From Saprospiraceae bacterium (GTDB lineage Bacteria > Bacteroidota > Bacteroidia > Chitinophagales > Saprospiraceae): DNA of 64,000 nucleotides. Positions within the stretch are counted from its first letter, which is position 1; each line of letters starts with the position of its first letter. The notes below the pieces were generated by a model. The model was not told the DNA's origin and made no database searches. It was given only the letters and a program-made list of their open reading frames with translations. The DNA is taken from NCBI GenBank assembly GCA_016720635.1, contig JADKKF010000013.1:62001-126000 (forward strand), read 5' to 3'. This document shows, piece by piece, positions 18,194 to 26,728 of the stretch. A program made the translations under genes and the position numbers.

Positions 18194-18883
18194 ATGAAAG
18201 CAGTCATTTTAGCAGCAGGTAAAGGATCTAGGATAAGTACTTTAGTCAAAGATGTACCTAAACCTATGATTCTTTATGAAAATAAACCAATCTTAGAACA
18301 CAATATTATGTTATGCAAAACTCATGGAATTGAAGATATTTATATTAATACGTCACATTTAGCTGATTTAATAACAGATTATTTCAGGGATGGTAATAAA
18401 TGGGGAGTAAAAATTAATTATTCATTCGAACCAGAATTGTTAGGAACGGCAGGAGCACTCAGCAATTTTAAATCACAATTAAAAGGGAACAATTTTTTGG
18501 TAATATATGGAGACAATTTTTCCTCAATTGATTTATCTAAATTAATCGCAAAACATGAGAAGTCAAAAGCGACAATTACTGTTGCATTACACTATAGGGA
18601 AGATGTAAGTCAAAGCGGTGTTGCAGAATTTTTGGAAGACGGTAAAATCATTAAATTTATTGAAAAACCAAAGACAAATCAAACACAAAGTCATTGGGTG
18701 AATGCTGGAATCTATGTTGTAAGCAGTAAGATTTTCGAGTATCTTCCTTATGGATTTTCAGATTTTGGAATCGATATTTTTCCATTGTTACTTCAAAAGA
18801 ATATTTCATTGTATTGCGAATGCTTTCATGATAATGTATTAGCTTTTGATTCACCCGAGATGTATCTAAAAAATATAAAATGA
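18194..18883 (+). CDS. hddC: Heptose 1-phosphate nucleotidyltransferase (HddC-like)
   Basis: 229 residues of the sugar-nucleotidyltransferase Rossmann fold. It starts AAGKGSRI (7-14) with VPKPM as the uridylyl/guanylyl-transferase motif, YGDNF at about 115 and EKPKT at about 157. In context it should activate D,D-heptose 1-phosphate, most likely to GDP-heptose. A general hexose-1-phosphate nucleotidyltransferase is possible on sequence alone. It is followed by a 145-base gap with no gene. Confidence 0.82.
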   Translation: MKAVILAAGKGSRISTLVKDVPKPMILYENKPILEHNIMLCKTHGIEDIYINTSHLADLITDYFRDGNKWGVKINYSFEPELLGTAGALSNFKSQLKGNNFLVIYGDNFSSIDLSKLIAKHEKSKATITVALHYREDVSQSGVAEFLEDGKIIKFIEKPKTNQTQSHWVNAGIYVVSSKIFEYLPYGFSDFGIDIFPLLLQKNISLYCECFHDNVLAFDSPEMYLKNIK

Positions 18884-19028
18884 ACCAAAGGTGATTGTTT
18901 TCCTCGCAAAATAGATAAACAGAAAACGATATTATATATGTCTTAGAAATTAATATAATTTCAGAATACTACAATTATACTGGATTTTCTGGAAGATATA
19001 CATTTTTATGTTTACAAATTAATATTTT

Positions 19029-19568
19029 ATGATTCAAAATATTTTTTTAGATCGTGATGGAATAATAAATGAAGTAGTATTGCGTGGAGAAATAATTGGA
19101 TCACCAAGAAATTTTTCAGAATTTTCTTTTCGTCAAGATTTTTTGGATGTAATACCAAAGTTAAGTGAATTCAAAGGCAATATTTTTATTGTTTCAAATC
19201 AGCCAGATATTGAACGAGGTTTGATGTCATTAGATCTTTTGAATAGAATTGACAGGGAAATATTGAAATATTTTCGTCCAACTGAAATAAAATATTGCCT
19301 ATGTAGTGATGGACCAAATTGTACTTGTAAGAAACCTAAACCAGGTATGATAGAGGATCTTATAACCAAATATGGTATCGATCAAAAAACATCAATCATC
19401 ATAGGTGATAGTTATAAAGATGTTGAGGCTGGAAAGAATGCCTCTATACGAACAATATTTTTAGAAACCCAATACAATAAAAACACATTAGTTTCCAAAC
19501 CAGACAAAATAATATTTTCATTAAAAGAATTTTTCTTTCAAGATTTTGATTACCTTTGTTTCACATAA
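19029..19568 (+). CDS. gmhB: D,D-heptose 1,7-bisphosphate 7-phosphatase (GmhB)
   Basis: 179 residues, HAD-IIIA subfamily. Motif I is FLDRDGIINE (nucleophile Asp8, acid Asp10). A Cys-rich loop (CLCSDGPNCTCKKPKPGM) fits the zinc-binding loop of GmhB-type enzymes, and the last motif is IIGDSYKDVEAG. It removes the C7 phosphate after HddA. Its 3' end lies 14 bases before the chosen gmhA start, so the genes are tightly coupled. Confidence 0.88.
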   Translation: MIQNIFLDRDGIINEVVLRGEIIGSPRNFSEFSFRQDFLDVIPKLSEFKGNIFIVSNQPDIERGLMSLDLLNRIDREILKYFRPTEIKYCLCSDGPNCTCKKPKPGMIEDLITKYGIDQKTSIIIGDSYKDVEAGKNASIRTIFLETQYNKNTLVSKPDKIIFSLKEFFFQDFDYLCFT

Positions 19569-19582
19569 ATTATTATTGTAAT

Positions 19583-20179
19583 ATGAATTTTGCTAGTTCA
19601 TTTCTCAATGAATGTCACGAAGTACTAAACAACATTGATTCAAACATAATTGAATCAATGGCTGATATTCTGAGTGAGACGAGAGAGAATAATGGGCGAC
19701 TATTCCTTATTGGTTCTGGTGGAGGAGCTGGTCACGCATCCCATGCTGTGTGTGATTTCAGAAAATTATGCAATATAGAATCTTATAATCCCTATGACAA
19801 TATCTCAGAATTAACGGCTAGAGTTAATGACGAAGGCTGGGAGAACACTATCATTAATTGGCTAAAAGTGAGTAAATTAAACGGAAAAGATACCCTTTTC
19901 GTGTTTTCAGTAGGTGGAGGAGATTACGAAAAAAATATATCATCGAATCTTGCCAATGCTGTTAAATATTGCAAAGAATTAGGAGGAAAAGTAATAGGAG
20001 TTGTAGGTAAAGATGGTGGTTACACTAAGCAGTTGGGAGACGCTGTCTGTGTTATACCAACTGTAAATTCTGCGCATATTACCCCATTGGTAGAAGGCTT
20101 TCAAGCGATAGTTTGGCATCTACTGGTTTCTCATCCAAAAGTTCAAATTAATCCGACCAAATGGGAATCAACTAAATAA
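19583..20179 (+). CDS. gmhA: Phosphoheptose isomerase-like SIS protein (GmhA)
   Basis: 198 residues from ATG 19583; an ATG at 19556 would overlap gmhB and adds nine unlikely residues. The single SIS domain has the phosphate loop GSGGGAGHASH (about 42-52) and SVGGGDYEKN. GmhA converts sedoheptulose 7-phosphate to D-glycero-D-manno-heptose 7-phosphate, the entry step of the pathway completed by hddA, gmhB and hddC here. The sequence is somewhat divergent from enterobacterial GmhA, so context carries part of the call. Confidence 0.85.
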   Translation: MNFASSFLNECHEVLNNIDSNIIESMADILSETRENNGRLFLIGSGGGAGHASHAVCDFRKLCNIESYNPYDNISELTARVNDEGWENTIINWLKVSKLNGKDTLFVFSVGGGDYEKNISSNLANAVKYCKELGGKVIGVVGKDGGYTKQLGDAVCVIPTVNSAHITPLVEGFQAIVWHLLVSHPKVQINPTKWESTK

Positions 20180-20186
20180 GTTCAAA

Positions 20187-20891
20187 ATGCTGAAAAAAAT
20201 ATTTATAAATCTTTTGAAAAAGGTATATTATTTTTTCCAACCCATGATGCCAAATATGGGTTTTGTTATGACGTCAAAAATTTGGAGTTTAGGAAGGGAA
20301 CACAATTTCAATGTTTATGATAGAGTGGATTATGTTCGAGTCATGTCTCTAGAACTGATTTCACAAGAAATCAAAGAAAGCAATGTAGAAGGAAATGTTG
20401 CTGAATTTGGAGTATTTCAAGGTGAATTTGCTTCAAAAATTAACGAAGCGTTTCCAAATAAAAAACTATACTTATTTGATACCTTTGAAGGATTTAATAA
20501 AGAAGAAGAAAACAAAGACAAAAAGGAGAATTTTTTCACAGAACATGTTACTGATTTTTCTAAAACAAGTGTTGATATTGTTCTTAAAAACATGAAATTC
20601 CCGGAAAATTGTATCATTAAAAAAGGTTATTTTCCTGACACAACAAAGGATATTCCTATCGATGAGCAATTTGCATTTGTAAGCATAGATACGGATTTAT
20701 ATGATCCAATATATAATGGATTATTGTATTTCTACCCTAGACTCCAAAAAGGTGGTTATATCTTCATCCACGATTACAATTCTGTGGGGTACAAGGGTGC
20801 TAAACTAGCGGTTAAAAAATTTACTACAGAAAACAATATTTCATTTTTTCCGCTCTGCGATGGTGGAGGGACTTGCGTAATTTCAAAGTAA
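20187..20891 (+). CDS. TylF/MycF-like sugar O-methyltransferase, copy 1
   Basis: 234 residues of the macrocin O-methyltransferase (TylF) family, SAM- and metal-dependent. Features are AEFGVFQGEFASKI (SAM loop, about 71-84), LFDTFEGF, FVSIDTDLYDP with the metal-ligand aspartates, and IFIHDYNSVGYKGAK. Family members methylate sugar hydroxyls of natural products and surface glycans. It starts 7 bases after gmhA and has a paralogue directly downstream. Confidence 0.86.
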   Translation: MLKKIFINLLKKVYYFFQPMMPNMGFVMTSKIWSLGREHNFNVYDRVDYVRVMSLELISQEIKESNVEGNVAEFGVFQGEFASKINEAFPNKKLYLFDTFEGFNKEEENKDKKENFFTEHVTDFSKTSVDIVLKNMKFPENCIIKKGYFPDTTKDIPIDEQFAFVSIDTDLYDPIYNGLLYFYPRLQKGGYIFIHDYNSVGYKGAKLAVKKFTTENNISFFPLCDGGGTCVISK

Positions 20892-21181
20892 AAATATCCA
20901 AGTTTTATTTATAAATTAAGTTGTTACCAACTTTGATTGAAATAGAATAAAGTTCAATTTGGCACTTTATAATTAACCATAAAATTTCTTTTACTAATGA
21001 TAAATAATGTCAATGAATATGAATTAGAAAGGTTATACAATGAACATGACCCAAAATACTTCATTTTAAAAAAGAGACATTTATTTGGATAATTTATTAT
21101 CTCATCAAGACTCTCTAAATTATAATATAAAACATCAGATTAAATTAAGAACTTAATTAAATATATCAACCAAGCCCATAA
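20892..21181. other. Gap between the methyltransferase paralogues, with a 31-codon open frame
   Basis: AT-rich. The only notable open frame is 20997-21092 (plus), reading MINNVNEYELERLYNEHDP and ending KKRHLFG. I do not recognise it. It may be a relic left by duplication of the flanking methyltransferases, or a small protein. No promoter or hairpin is evident. Confidence 0.3.
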
Positions 21182-21928
21182 ATGAATTTCATAAAAAAAA
21201 TATTTATTAATGATATTGTTAGAGATTTCTTACTGACCTTATTTTCAATTTGCCAAAAAGTATTATCCAAGCTGCCTTCAGGGGTAGTCTTAACTTATCG
21301 TATGTGGAATCTAGGAAGAAAACCCGTTTTGGATATTTTCAATTCTCCAGATTACATAAGGATTGCATCTTTAGAATTAGTTGCTGCTCAGATAGAACAA
21401 GGTCAAATCAAGGGAGATGTAGCCGAATTAGGTGTTTATCAAGGTCACTTTGCCCAGTATTTGAACCAAGCTTTTCCAAACAGAAAACTTTACTTATTTG
21501 ATACTTTTGAGGGATTTAATGAGCAAGAAGAACTTTTAGACAAATCCAAAGGATTTTATAAGGAACATTCAAACATAAATGCATTCAAAAACACAAGTGT
21601 AGATTTAGTGTTGAAGAAAATGCCGTACCAAGGTAATTGCATAATCAAAAAAGGATATTTTCCAAAGACGACAGAAGATATGCCGCAGGATGCAACTTTT
21701 GCATTTGTAAGCATAGATACAGATTTACATGATCCCATAGTAAATGGATTGAATTATTTTTATCCGCGTTTGGAGAATGGAGGAGTTATTTTTGTTCATG
21801 ATTTTAATTGTGTCGGCTATAGCGGGGTGAAGCCTGCTGTTGAAGAATTCTTGAAAACAAATAATATAATTGGAAGTTTATTTCCATTATGTGATGCTGG
21901 AGGTACTGCTGTCATAATTAAATCTTAA
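21182..21928 (+). CDS. TylF/MycF-like sugar O-methyltransferase, copy 2
   Basis: 248 residues and clearly paralogous to the gene at 20187. It shares LFDTFEGFN, FVSIDTDLHDP, YFYPRL and the C-terminal PLCDAGGTAVI. Differences in the N-terminus and the 'lid' (NINAFKNTSVDLV) suggest a different acceptor or position on the sugar. It ends 10 bases before the transaldolase-family gene, so it is in the same operon. The pair points to a multiply methylated sugar; this is an inference. Confidence 0.86.
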   Translation: MNFIKKIFINDIVRDFLLTLFSICQKVLSKLPSGVVLTYRMWNLGRKPVLDIFNSPDYIRIASLELVAAQIEQGQIKGDVAELGVYQGHFAQYLNQAFPNRKLYLFDTFEGFNEQEELLDKSKGFYKEHSNINAFKNTSVDLVLKKMPYQGNCIIKKGYFPKTTEDMPQDATFAFVSIDTDLHDPIVNGLNYFYPRLENGGVIFVHDFNCVGYSGVKPAVEEFLKTNNIIGSLFPLCDAGGTAVIIKS

Positions 21929-21938
21929 ATTTAAATTA

Positions 21939-22646
21939 ATGAAAAATTTTAATGTAAAAATTTTTGCTGATGGGGCAGAAAAATCAGGTATGTTAGAAAT
22001 GAATCAAAATTCATTAATATCTGGTTTAACAACGAATCCGACTTTAATGAAAAAAGCTGGAATCATAGATTATAGGTCTTTTTGCAAAGACATTTTGTTA
22101 GAAATTAAGACTAAGCCTTTATCACTTGAGGTTTTTGCTGATGATTTACAGGAAATGGAACGCCAAGCATTAGAAATATCTACCTGGGCGGATAATGTAT
22201 ATGTCAAAATCCCTGTGATGAATACAAAGCAACAATCAACATTAGAGATTTGCAAAAAATTGACAATGCAAGGAGTAAAGTTAAATGTCACAGCCATGAT
22301 GACTTTTGATCAGGTAAAAGACTTTACACCCTATTTAAATTTAGGTAATGGTGCTAATGTTTCTGTTTTTGCTGGCAGAATAGCTGATACTGGAATCGAC
22401 CCACTTCCCCTTATGAAAAAAATTGTGACTTATTTGCAGGATTATCCAAAAGTTGAATTGATTTGGGCTTCGCCTAGAGAAGTTTTAAATGTTTATCAGG
22501 CAGATGAAATTGGTTGCCATATTATTACAGTAACAAATGATATTATTAAAAAACTAAATTTATATGGTAAAGATTTGAATCAATATTCATTAGAAACCGT
22601 AGAAATGTTCTATAACGATGCGCTAGCCGCTGGTTTTAAACTTTAA
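21939..22646 (+). CDS. Transaldolase / fructose-6-phosphate aldolase family protein
   Basis: 235 residues, the length of the short transaldolase-like (FSA/TalC) class. The Schiff-base lysine is in YVKIPVMN (Lys90), after the family motif SGLTTNPTLMKKAG (28-41). Later landmarks are NVTAMMTFDQV and SVFAGRIADTG. Such enzymes interconvert sedoheptulose 7-phosphate or fructose 6-phosphate by transfer or cleavage. In this operon it could supply sedoheptulose 7-phosphate to GmhA, or make another sugar from a heptose intermediate; both are inference. Confidence 0.85.
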   Translation: MKNFNVKIFADGAEKSGMLEMNQNSLISGLTTNPTLMKKAGIIDYRSFCKDILLEIKTKPLSLEVFADDLQEMERQALEISTWADNVYVKIPVMNTKQQSTLEICKKLTMQGVKLNVTAMMTFDQVKDFTPYLNLGNGANVSVFAGRIADTGIDPLPLMKKIVTYLQDYPKVELIWASPREVLNVYQADEIGCHIITVTNDIIKKLNLYGKDLNQYSLETVEMFYNDALAAGFKL

Positions 22647-22662
22647 AAATAAGTTTCAAAAG

Positions 22663-23550
22663 ATGAAAAAAAGTTTAGTTACAGGTGCAGCAGGTTTTAT
22701 TGGATCTCATATAGTCGATAAGTTAATAGAACTTGGGCATGAAGTAGTTGCTATAGATAATGAATCAGCCAATAACGATTTTTTTTATTGGAATCCTAAA
22801 GCTAAGAATTACAAATTAGACATTTGTAATTTACAAGAAACTCAACATTTATATGAAGGAGTTGATTATGTATTTCATCTTGCTGCAGAATCTCGCATCC
22901 AACCTGCCATCGAAAATCCAATTAATGCTGTTTTTTTGAACTGCGTAGGTACTACTACCGTTCTTCAATGTTCAAGAATGGCTAACGTTAAAAAAGTTAT
23001 CTATTCCTCTACCTCTTCTGGATATGGAATGAACCCTGCCCCAAATGTTGAAACTCAACCCGATGAATGTTTAAATCCATATTCAGTCTCAAAAATAGCA
23101 GGTGAAAAATTATGTAAAATGTACACAGATTTGTTTCAATTAAATACGGTCATTTTCCGTTACTTTAATGTTTATGGTGATCGCTCTCCTACTAATGGTC
23201 AATACGCCCCAGTTATAGGAATTTTTCAACGTCAAAGAGCTAATAAGGAACCATTAACCGTTGTTGGAACTGGGCAAAAGTTAAGAGATTTTGTTCATGT
23301 AAGCGATATTGTAGATGCAAATATAACAGTTGCCCTCAGTGAAGTTAATGCTATGCATTACGGACAAGTTTACAATGTTGGAAGTGGAGAAAATATTACT
23401 ATTTTGGAAATCGCAAAAAGGATCTCAGACAATTATATCTTTATCCCCCCACGGATTGGAGAAGTTGAGACAACCTTAGCTAATATTGAAAAAATCAAGA
23501 AAGTATTTGGTTGGAGTCCAAAGATAAGTATAAATAAAATTCAACTATAA
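22663..23550 (+). CDS. NAD-dependent sugar epimerase/dehydratase (extended SDR)
   Basis: 295 residues. Motifs are GAAGFIGSH (8-16), STSSGYG (catalytic Ser/Thr region) and YSVSK (Tyr140-Lys144), with FRYFNVYG and RDFVHVSD, as in UDP-glucose 4-epimerase-like and GDP-sugar dehydratases. The nucleotide sugar is not decidable by eye. Next to the GDP-heptose genes, a GDP-heptose modifying step (epimerase or 4,6-dehydratase) is a reasonable guess. It ends slightly earlier than typical epimerases. Confidence 0.85.
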   Translation: MKKSLVTGAAGFIGSHIVDKLIELGHEVVAIDNESANNDFFYWNPKAKNYKLDICNLQETQHLYEGVDYVFHLAAESRIQPAIENPINAVFLNCVGTTTVLQCSRMANVKKVIYSSTSSGYGMNPAPNVETQPDECLNPYSVSKIAGEKLCKMYTDLFQLNTVIFRYFNVYGDRSPTNGQYAPVIGIFQRQRANKEPLTVVGTGQKLRDFVHVSDIVDANITVALSEVNAMHYGQVYNVGSGENITILEIAKRISDNYIFIPPRIGEVETTLANIEKIKKVFGWSPKISINKIQL

Positions 23551-23573
23551 TTAGCATATTAATATAATAAATC

Positions 23574-24371
23574 ATGAGGAATACTATACTAAGAGACTGG
23601 GTTCTTAAATCACGGATAGCACTAAAATACTTTCATTTTAATGAACACCTTCGCGATTGTTGGGTGCAAGCTCAAGCTCTTAAAGTTCCAAATGGTTCTA
23701 AAGTCTTGGATGTCGGCGCTGGTTCTTGTCCATACAGAAATTATTTTAGTCATTGCCAATACAAAACACATGATTTTGCAGAACTTAAAGAAGAGCAATT
23801 ACGCTTTTATAAGGGATATGGAAATTTAGATTTTGTTAGTGATATTTCATCCATACCGGTAGAAGATAATACTTTTGACTATGTTTTATGCACAGAGGTA
23901 TTAGAACATGTACCTGAACCGATCCTTGCTATTAAAGAGTTCGCACGAATTTTAAAACCTGGAGGAAAAGCAATAATAACAGCTCCACTTTTAGCTGGAA
24001 TTCATCAAGAACCTTATAATTTTTATGCAGGGTATACTCCATTTTGGTACCAAAAATTTCTATCAAAATATAATTTCGAAAACATTGAAATTAATGAAAA
24101 CGGATTATCAAATAAATTTTATTCACAAGAAAGTTTACGTTTCCTTTTAACAAATCATCCTTTTGCAAATTTTGTTACTTTCTTATTTACACCTTTTTGG
24201 ATAATTCTATGTGCTATTTTAGTTCCTTTTGCCTTTGTTGCAGATATTTTTGATCGCTACGATAATGAAAAAAGAACTACAGTAGGTTACTTTTGTTACA
24301 GCACAAAAAAAGGTATAATAAATATAGATTGGATACATTTTCATCCAAATAGACAGATTAAACACTATTAA
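23574..24371 (+). CDS. Class I SAM-dependent methyltransferase
   Basis: 265 residues. The SAM loop is VLDVGAGSCPYRNY (about 40-53), then FDYVLCTEVLEHVPEP and ARILKPGGKAIITAPL of the Methyltransf_11 type. Two hydrophobic segments near 197-222 (NFVTFLFTPFWIILCAILVP) suggest membrane attachment. The substrate is unknown; its place at the end of the heptose run suggests a glycan or lipid-linked sugar. Its stop overlaps the convergent glycosyltransferase gene by 4 bases. Confidence 0.85.
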   Translation: MRNTILRDWVLKSRIALKYFHFNEHLRDCWVQAQALKVPNGSKVLDVGAGSCPYRNYFSHCQYKTHDFAELKEEQLRFYKGYGNLDFVSDISSIPVEDNTFDYVLCTEVLEHVPEPILAIKEFARILKPGGKAIITAPLLAGIHQEPYNFYAGYTPFWYQKFLSKYNFENIEINENGLSNKFYSQESLRFLLTNHPFANFVTFLFTPFWIILCAILVPFAFVADIFDRYDNEKRTTVGYFCYSTKKGIINIDWIHFHPNRQIKHY

Positions 24372-25207
24372 GATATTTTTTCTTTTAATTTATTTGAAAT
24401 AAAAAACAAACTTGAAATCATTGATGATGGCATCATTGAAAAAATTTGTTGCCCATATAAATATAAATAGTCTGAAATAGAAAAAGAAAGTTGGGGTAAA
24501 TATTTTTTCTTTATACTAATTACACTTTTTAATGCAGCCTTGGCTTTGCCAACTTTTGTGAGATCCCGCATATAAATAATTAGAGGCTCTTCAATATTGA
24601 CAATTTTTACCTTTGCGATATACCACCTCAACCATAAGTCATAATCTTCACAAAACGCTTGCTCTCCGTTTGCAAAAACAGTGGTTGTATCATAAAATCC
24701 AAATTTAAAGAATGTATCTTTCCTAGCCATTATTGAAGGGTGGCCACAAGGTGTTCGCTTATTTATCTCAGTATCAATTATCCTAGGAAATATTCGTGTA
24801 AAAATGTTAGCTTGACTTTCTAAATCCCTATAAACTAGAGCAGTTCCTACCATGGCAACCTCAGGATTATTATCAAGAAAATTAACCTGCTTTTGAAAGC
24901 GATTAGGTAGAGAAATATCATCTGCATCTTGCGACGCAATAAATTCCCCGTTTGCTATCTTAATTGCATTATTTTTGCAAGCCCCTAGGCCTAAATTTTT
25001 TTGGTTCACGACATAAGAGATTCTAGAATCCAACTTTGATAATCCTTCGATATAAGATATAGCTTCAAAATTACCTGGATTGTCGATAGTGACCAATAAT
25101 TCCCAGCTTTGATAAGTTTGGTTTAATACAGAATTAATTGATCTCTCTAATAATTGCACAGGTTCCTTATAAATTGACATGATTGCACTAACTCTCATCA
25201 TATACAA
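24368..25207 (-). CDS. Family 2 glycosyltransferase
   Basis: 279 residues, GT-A fold. The N-terminus is RVSAIMSIYKEP, then SINSVLNQTYQSWELLV and the metal-binding SQDADDISLPNRF (D-x-D about 96-98). An acceptor-side ED motif follows at CEDYDLW. It probably transfers a sugar to a glycan on the cytoplasmic side. The exact start is uncertain among four Met codons in the first ten. It is transcribed toward the heptose arm and ends tail to tail with the methyltransferase. Confidence 0.88.
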   Translation of the reverse strand: MYMMRVSAIMSIYKEPVQLLERSINSVLNQTYQSWELLVTIDNPGNFEAISYIEGLSKLDSRISYVVNQKNLGLGACKNNAIKIANGEFIASQDADDISLPNRFQKQVNFLDNNPEVAMVGTALVYRDLESQANIFTRIFPRIIDTEINKRTPCGHPSIMARKDTFFKFGFYDTTTVFANGEQAFCEDYDLWLRWYIAKVKIVNIEEPLIIYMRDLTKVGKAKAALKSVISIKKKYLPQLSFSISDYLYLYGQQIFSMMPSSMISSLFFISNKLKEKIS

Positions 25208-25338
25208 TTTATTAAACCCTCCTTGACTTGTGTCGTTAAAATATAAGCTATTAATAAAATTTGCCTAATATACTGTGTTTTGATATCAATATCCATGTGA
25301 ATTTAATGGTATCATTCCGTGAAGAAATCTAAAAAAAA

Positions 25339-26520
25339 TTATGCCCAACTTAGCAAATTGGTTTGCTTATTCTCAAGGTCAATTTTAGACAATAAGGTCG
25401 AATTTTTATTTATTGCTTTCTTGATTGCATAATTTACCTGTTGGGAACTATACTTATTTTGTATCATTTTAATAAATTCTAAAGTGTCCTCTATTGAGTA
25501 TTTTTTAATTGATTTTCTAATTAAATATTGCAGTCCATAAAAACTATCTGCTCTAGACGAAATAGAATAAAGATAAAACATAGAAACATCTTTTACTTTC
25601 TCCAATCTTTGAGCCCACAATGCCAACATAAAAGAAAGTTTTTCCTTTTCATGTTCTTGCAAATTCCAACTTTGAATTAATTCTGTAGATTCTATATACA
25701 ATTCCAAATAACTTTTACTCGAATTGGCATAAGTAGAATTAATTGTATAAATTTTTCGAAATATTCCAATAAATTTTTTAGTAATTTCTCTTACATTATA
25801 ATCATATTCAACAGGTTCAACTCTATCTAACTCATCTAATAACAATGTTCTTTCATGATACACTGGAACATTTGTAAATCTAAAAACTAAGGCACTTGTA
25901 ATTCCTGAAGTTTTATTTAACAATCCAGAATGATCTGTATATCCGTTCCATGCAAAATACTCACCAATCTTAATATCTGGGGTTCGATTATATTTAGTGG
26001 GCGATAAAATTAAATCTAGTGGCTTAAATCTATATCTTAGATGTCTAAGATAAAAGTTCTCTTTTTTTAAATGAGATTTTTCAACTATTAATATTGGCTT
26101 GTCATAATAATCATTTAATGGTACCCAGGCTGTAAAAAATATGGGAATGTCATCGTATGCGTCCTTGTGTTTAGGCCCTGCCTCTGAAGTATCTTTGGGG
26201 AAATGGATAATGGGATAAGGTAATGTGTAATACATTGATTTTTTGTCAAAATTAACTATTTCATTAAAATGCTTACTAACGGCTTGACCTAGAAGGATAC
26301 TGTTTTTTTCAAATCTAAGTAAAGACCTTACTATAGCTTTGCTCAATTCAATCTCTTCTAATTTGCTTTTATCAAATTCATCAAAATCAACTTTATACTC
26401 ACTTTTTACCTCTTCGATTACTGTACAAAAAAATTCATTTTTTCGACAAACTAATGCATCCATTAATTTAGAATCTAAACCATGTTTTTGTGATAACCAT
26501 CCTTTCTCATCTATTTCCAT
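25339..26520 (-). CDS. Candidate Fe(II)/2-oxoglutarate oxygenase-like protein in the glycan locus
   Basis: 393 residues with no family that I recognise outright. The first half has the spacing of a PhyH-like double-stranded beta-helix: GPKHKDAYDD gives His118 and Asp120 (HxD), FAWNGYTDHSG gives a distal His197, and LVFRFT gives Arg214, the usual 2-oxoglutarate-binding Arg. The C-terminal 170 residues are helical and charged. If real, it would hydroxylate or demodify a sugar or lipid in the pathway. Flanked by glycosyltransferase and flippase-like genes. Confidence 0.5.
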   Translation of the reverse strand: MEIDEKGWLSQKHGLDSKLMDALVCRKNEFFCTVIEEVKSEYKVDFDEFDKSKLEEIELSKAIVRSLLRFEKNSILLGQAVSKHFNEIVNFDKKSMYYTLPYPIIHFPKDTSEAGPKHKDAYDDIPIFFTAWVPLNDYYDKPILIVEKSHLKKENFYLRHLRYRFKPLDLILSPTKYNRTPDIKIGEYFAWNGYTDHSGLLNKTSGITSALVFRFTNVPVYHERTLLLDELDRVEPVEYDYNVREITKKFIGIFRKIYTINSTYANSSKSYLELYIESTELIQSWNLQEHEKEKLSFMLALWAQRLEKVKDVSMFYLYSISSRADSFYGLQYLIRKSIKKYSIEDTLEFIKMIQNKYSSQQVNYAIKKAINKNSTLLSKIDLENKQTNLLSWA

Positions 26521-26574
26521 TTTTCCATTATTTAAAGTATAATTGTAAAATTAAATCCTTTTCATTTATCTTAG

Positions 26575-26582
26575 CAAATTTA
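26575..26582 (-). promoter_or_regulatory. Candidate -7 element for the oxygenase-like gene
   Basis: On the minus strand this reads TAAATTTG followed by C, a TAnnTTTG match, about 55 bases before the ATG at 26520. It lies in the 208-base gap after the flippase-like gene. No -33 box is seen at normal spacing. Confidence 0.4.
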
Positions 26583-26728
26583 GAAAGAAATAAACAAAGT
26601 TAAGAAAGATTTTAACAAGGCTTATTCTTTATCTGACCAATAAACATAATATTATCCAATTTTCTAGGTTGTATTTTTGGATGGCACTTATCTTTGAAAT
26701 TACTGAACAAAATATTTTAAATTGAATG

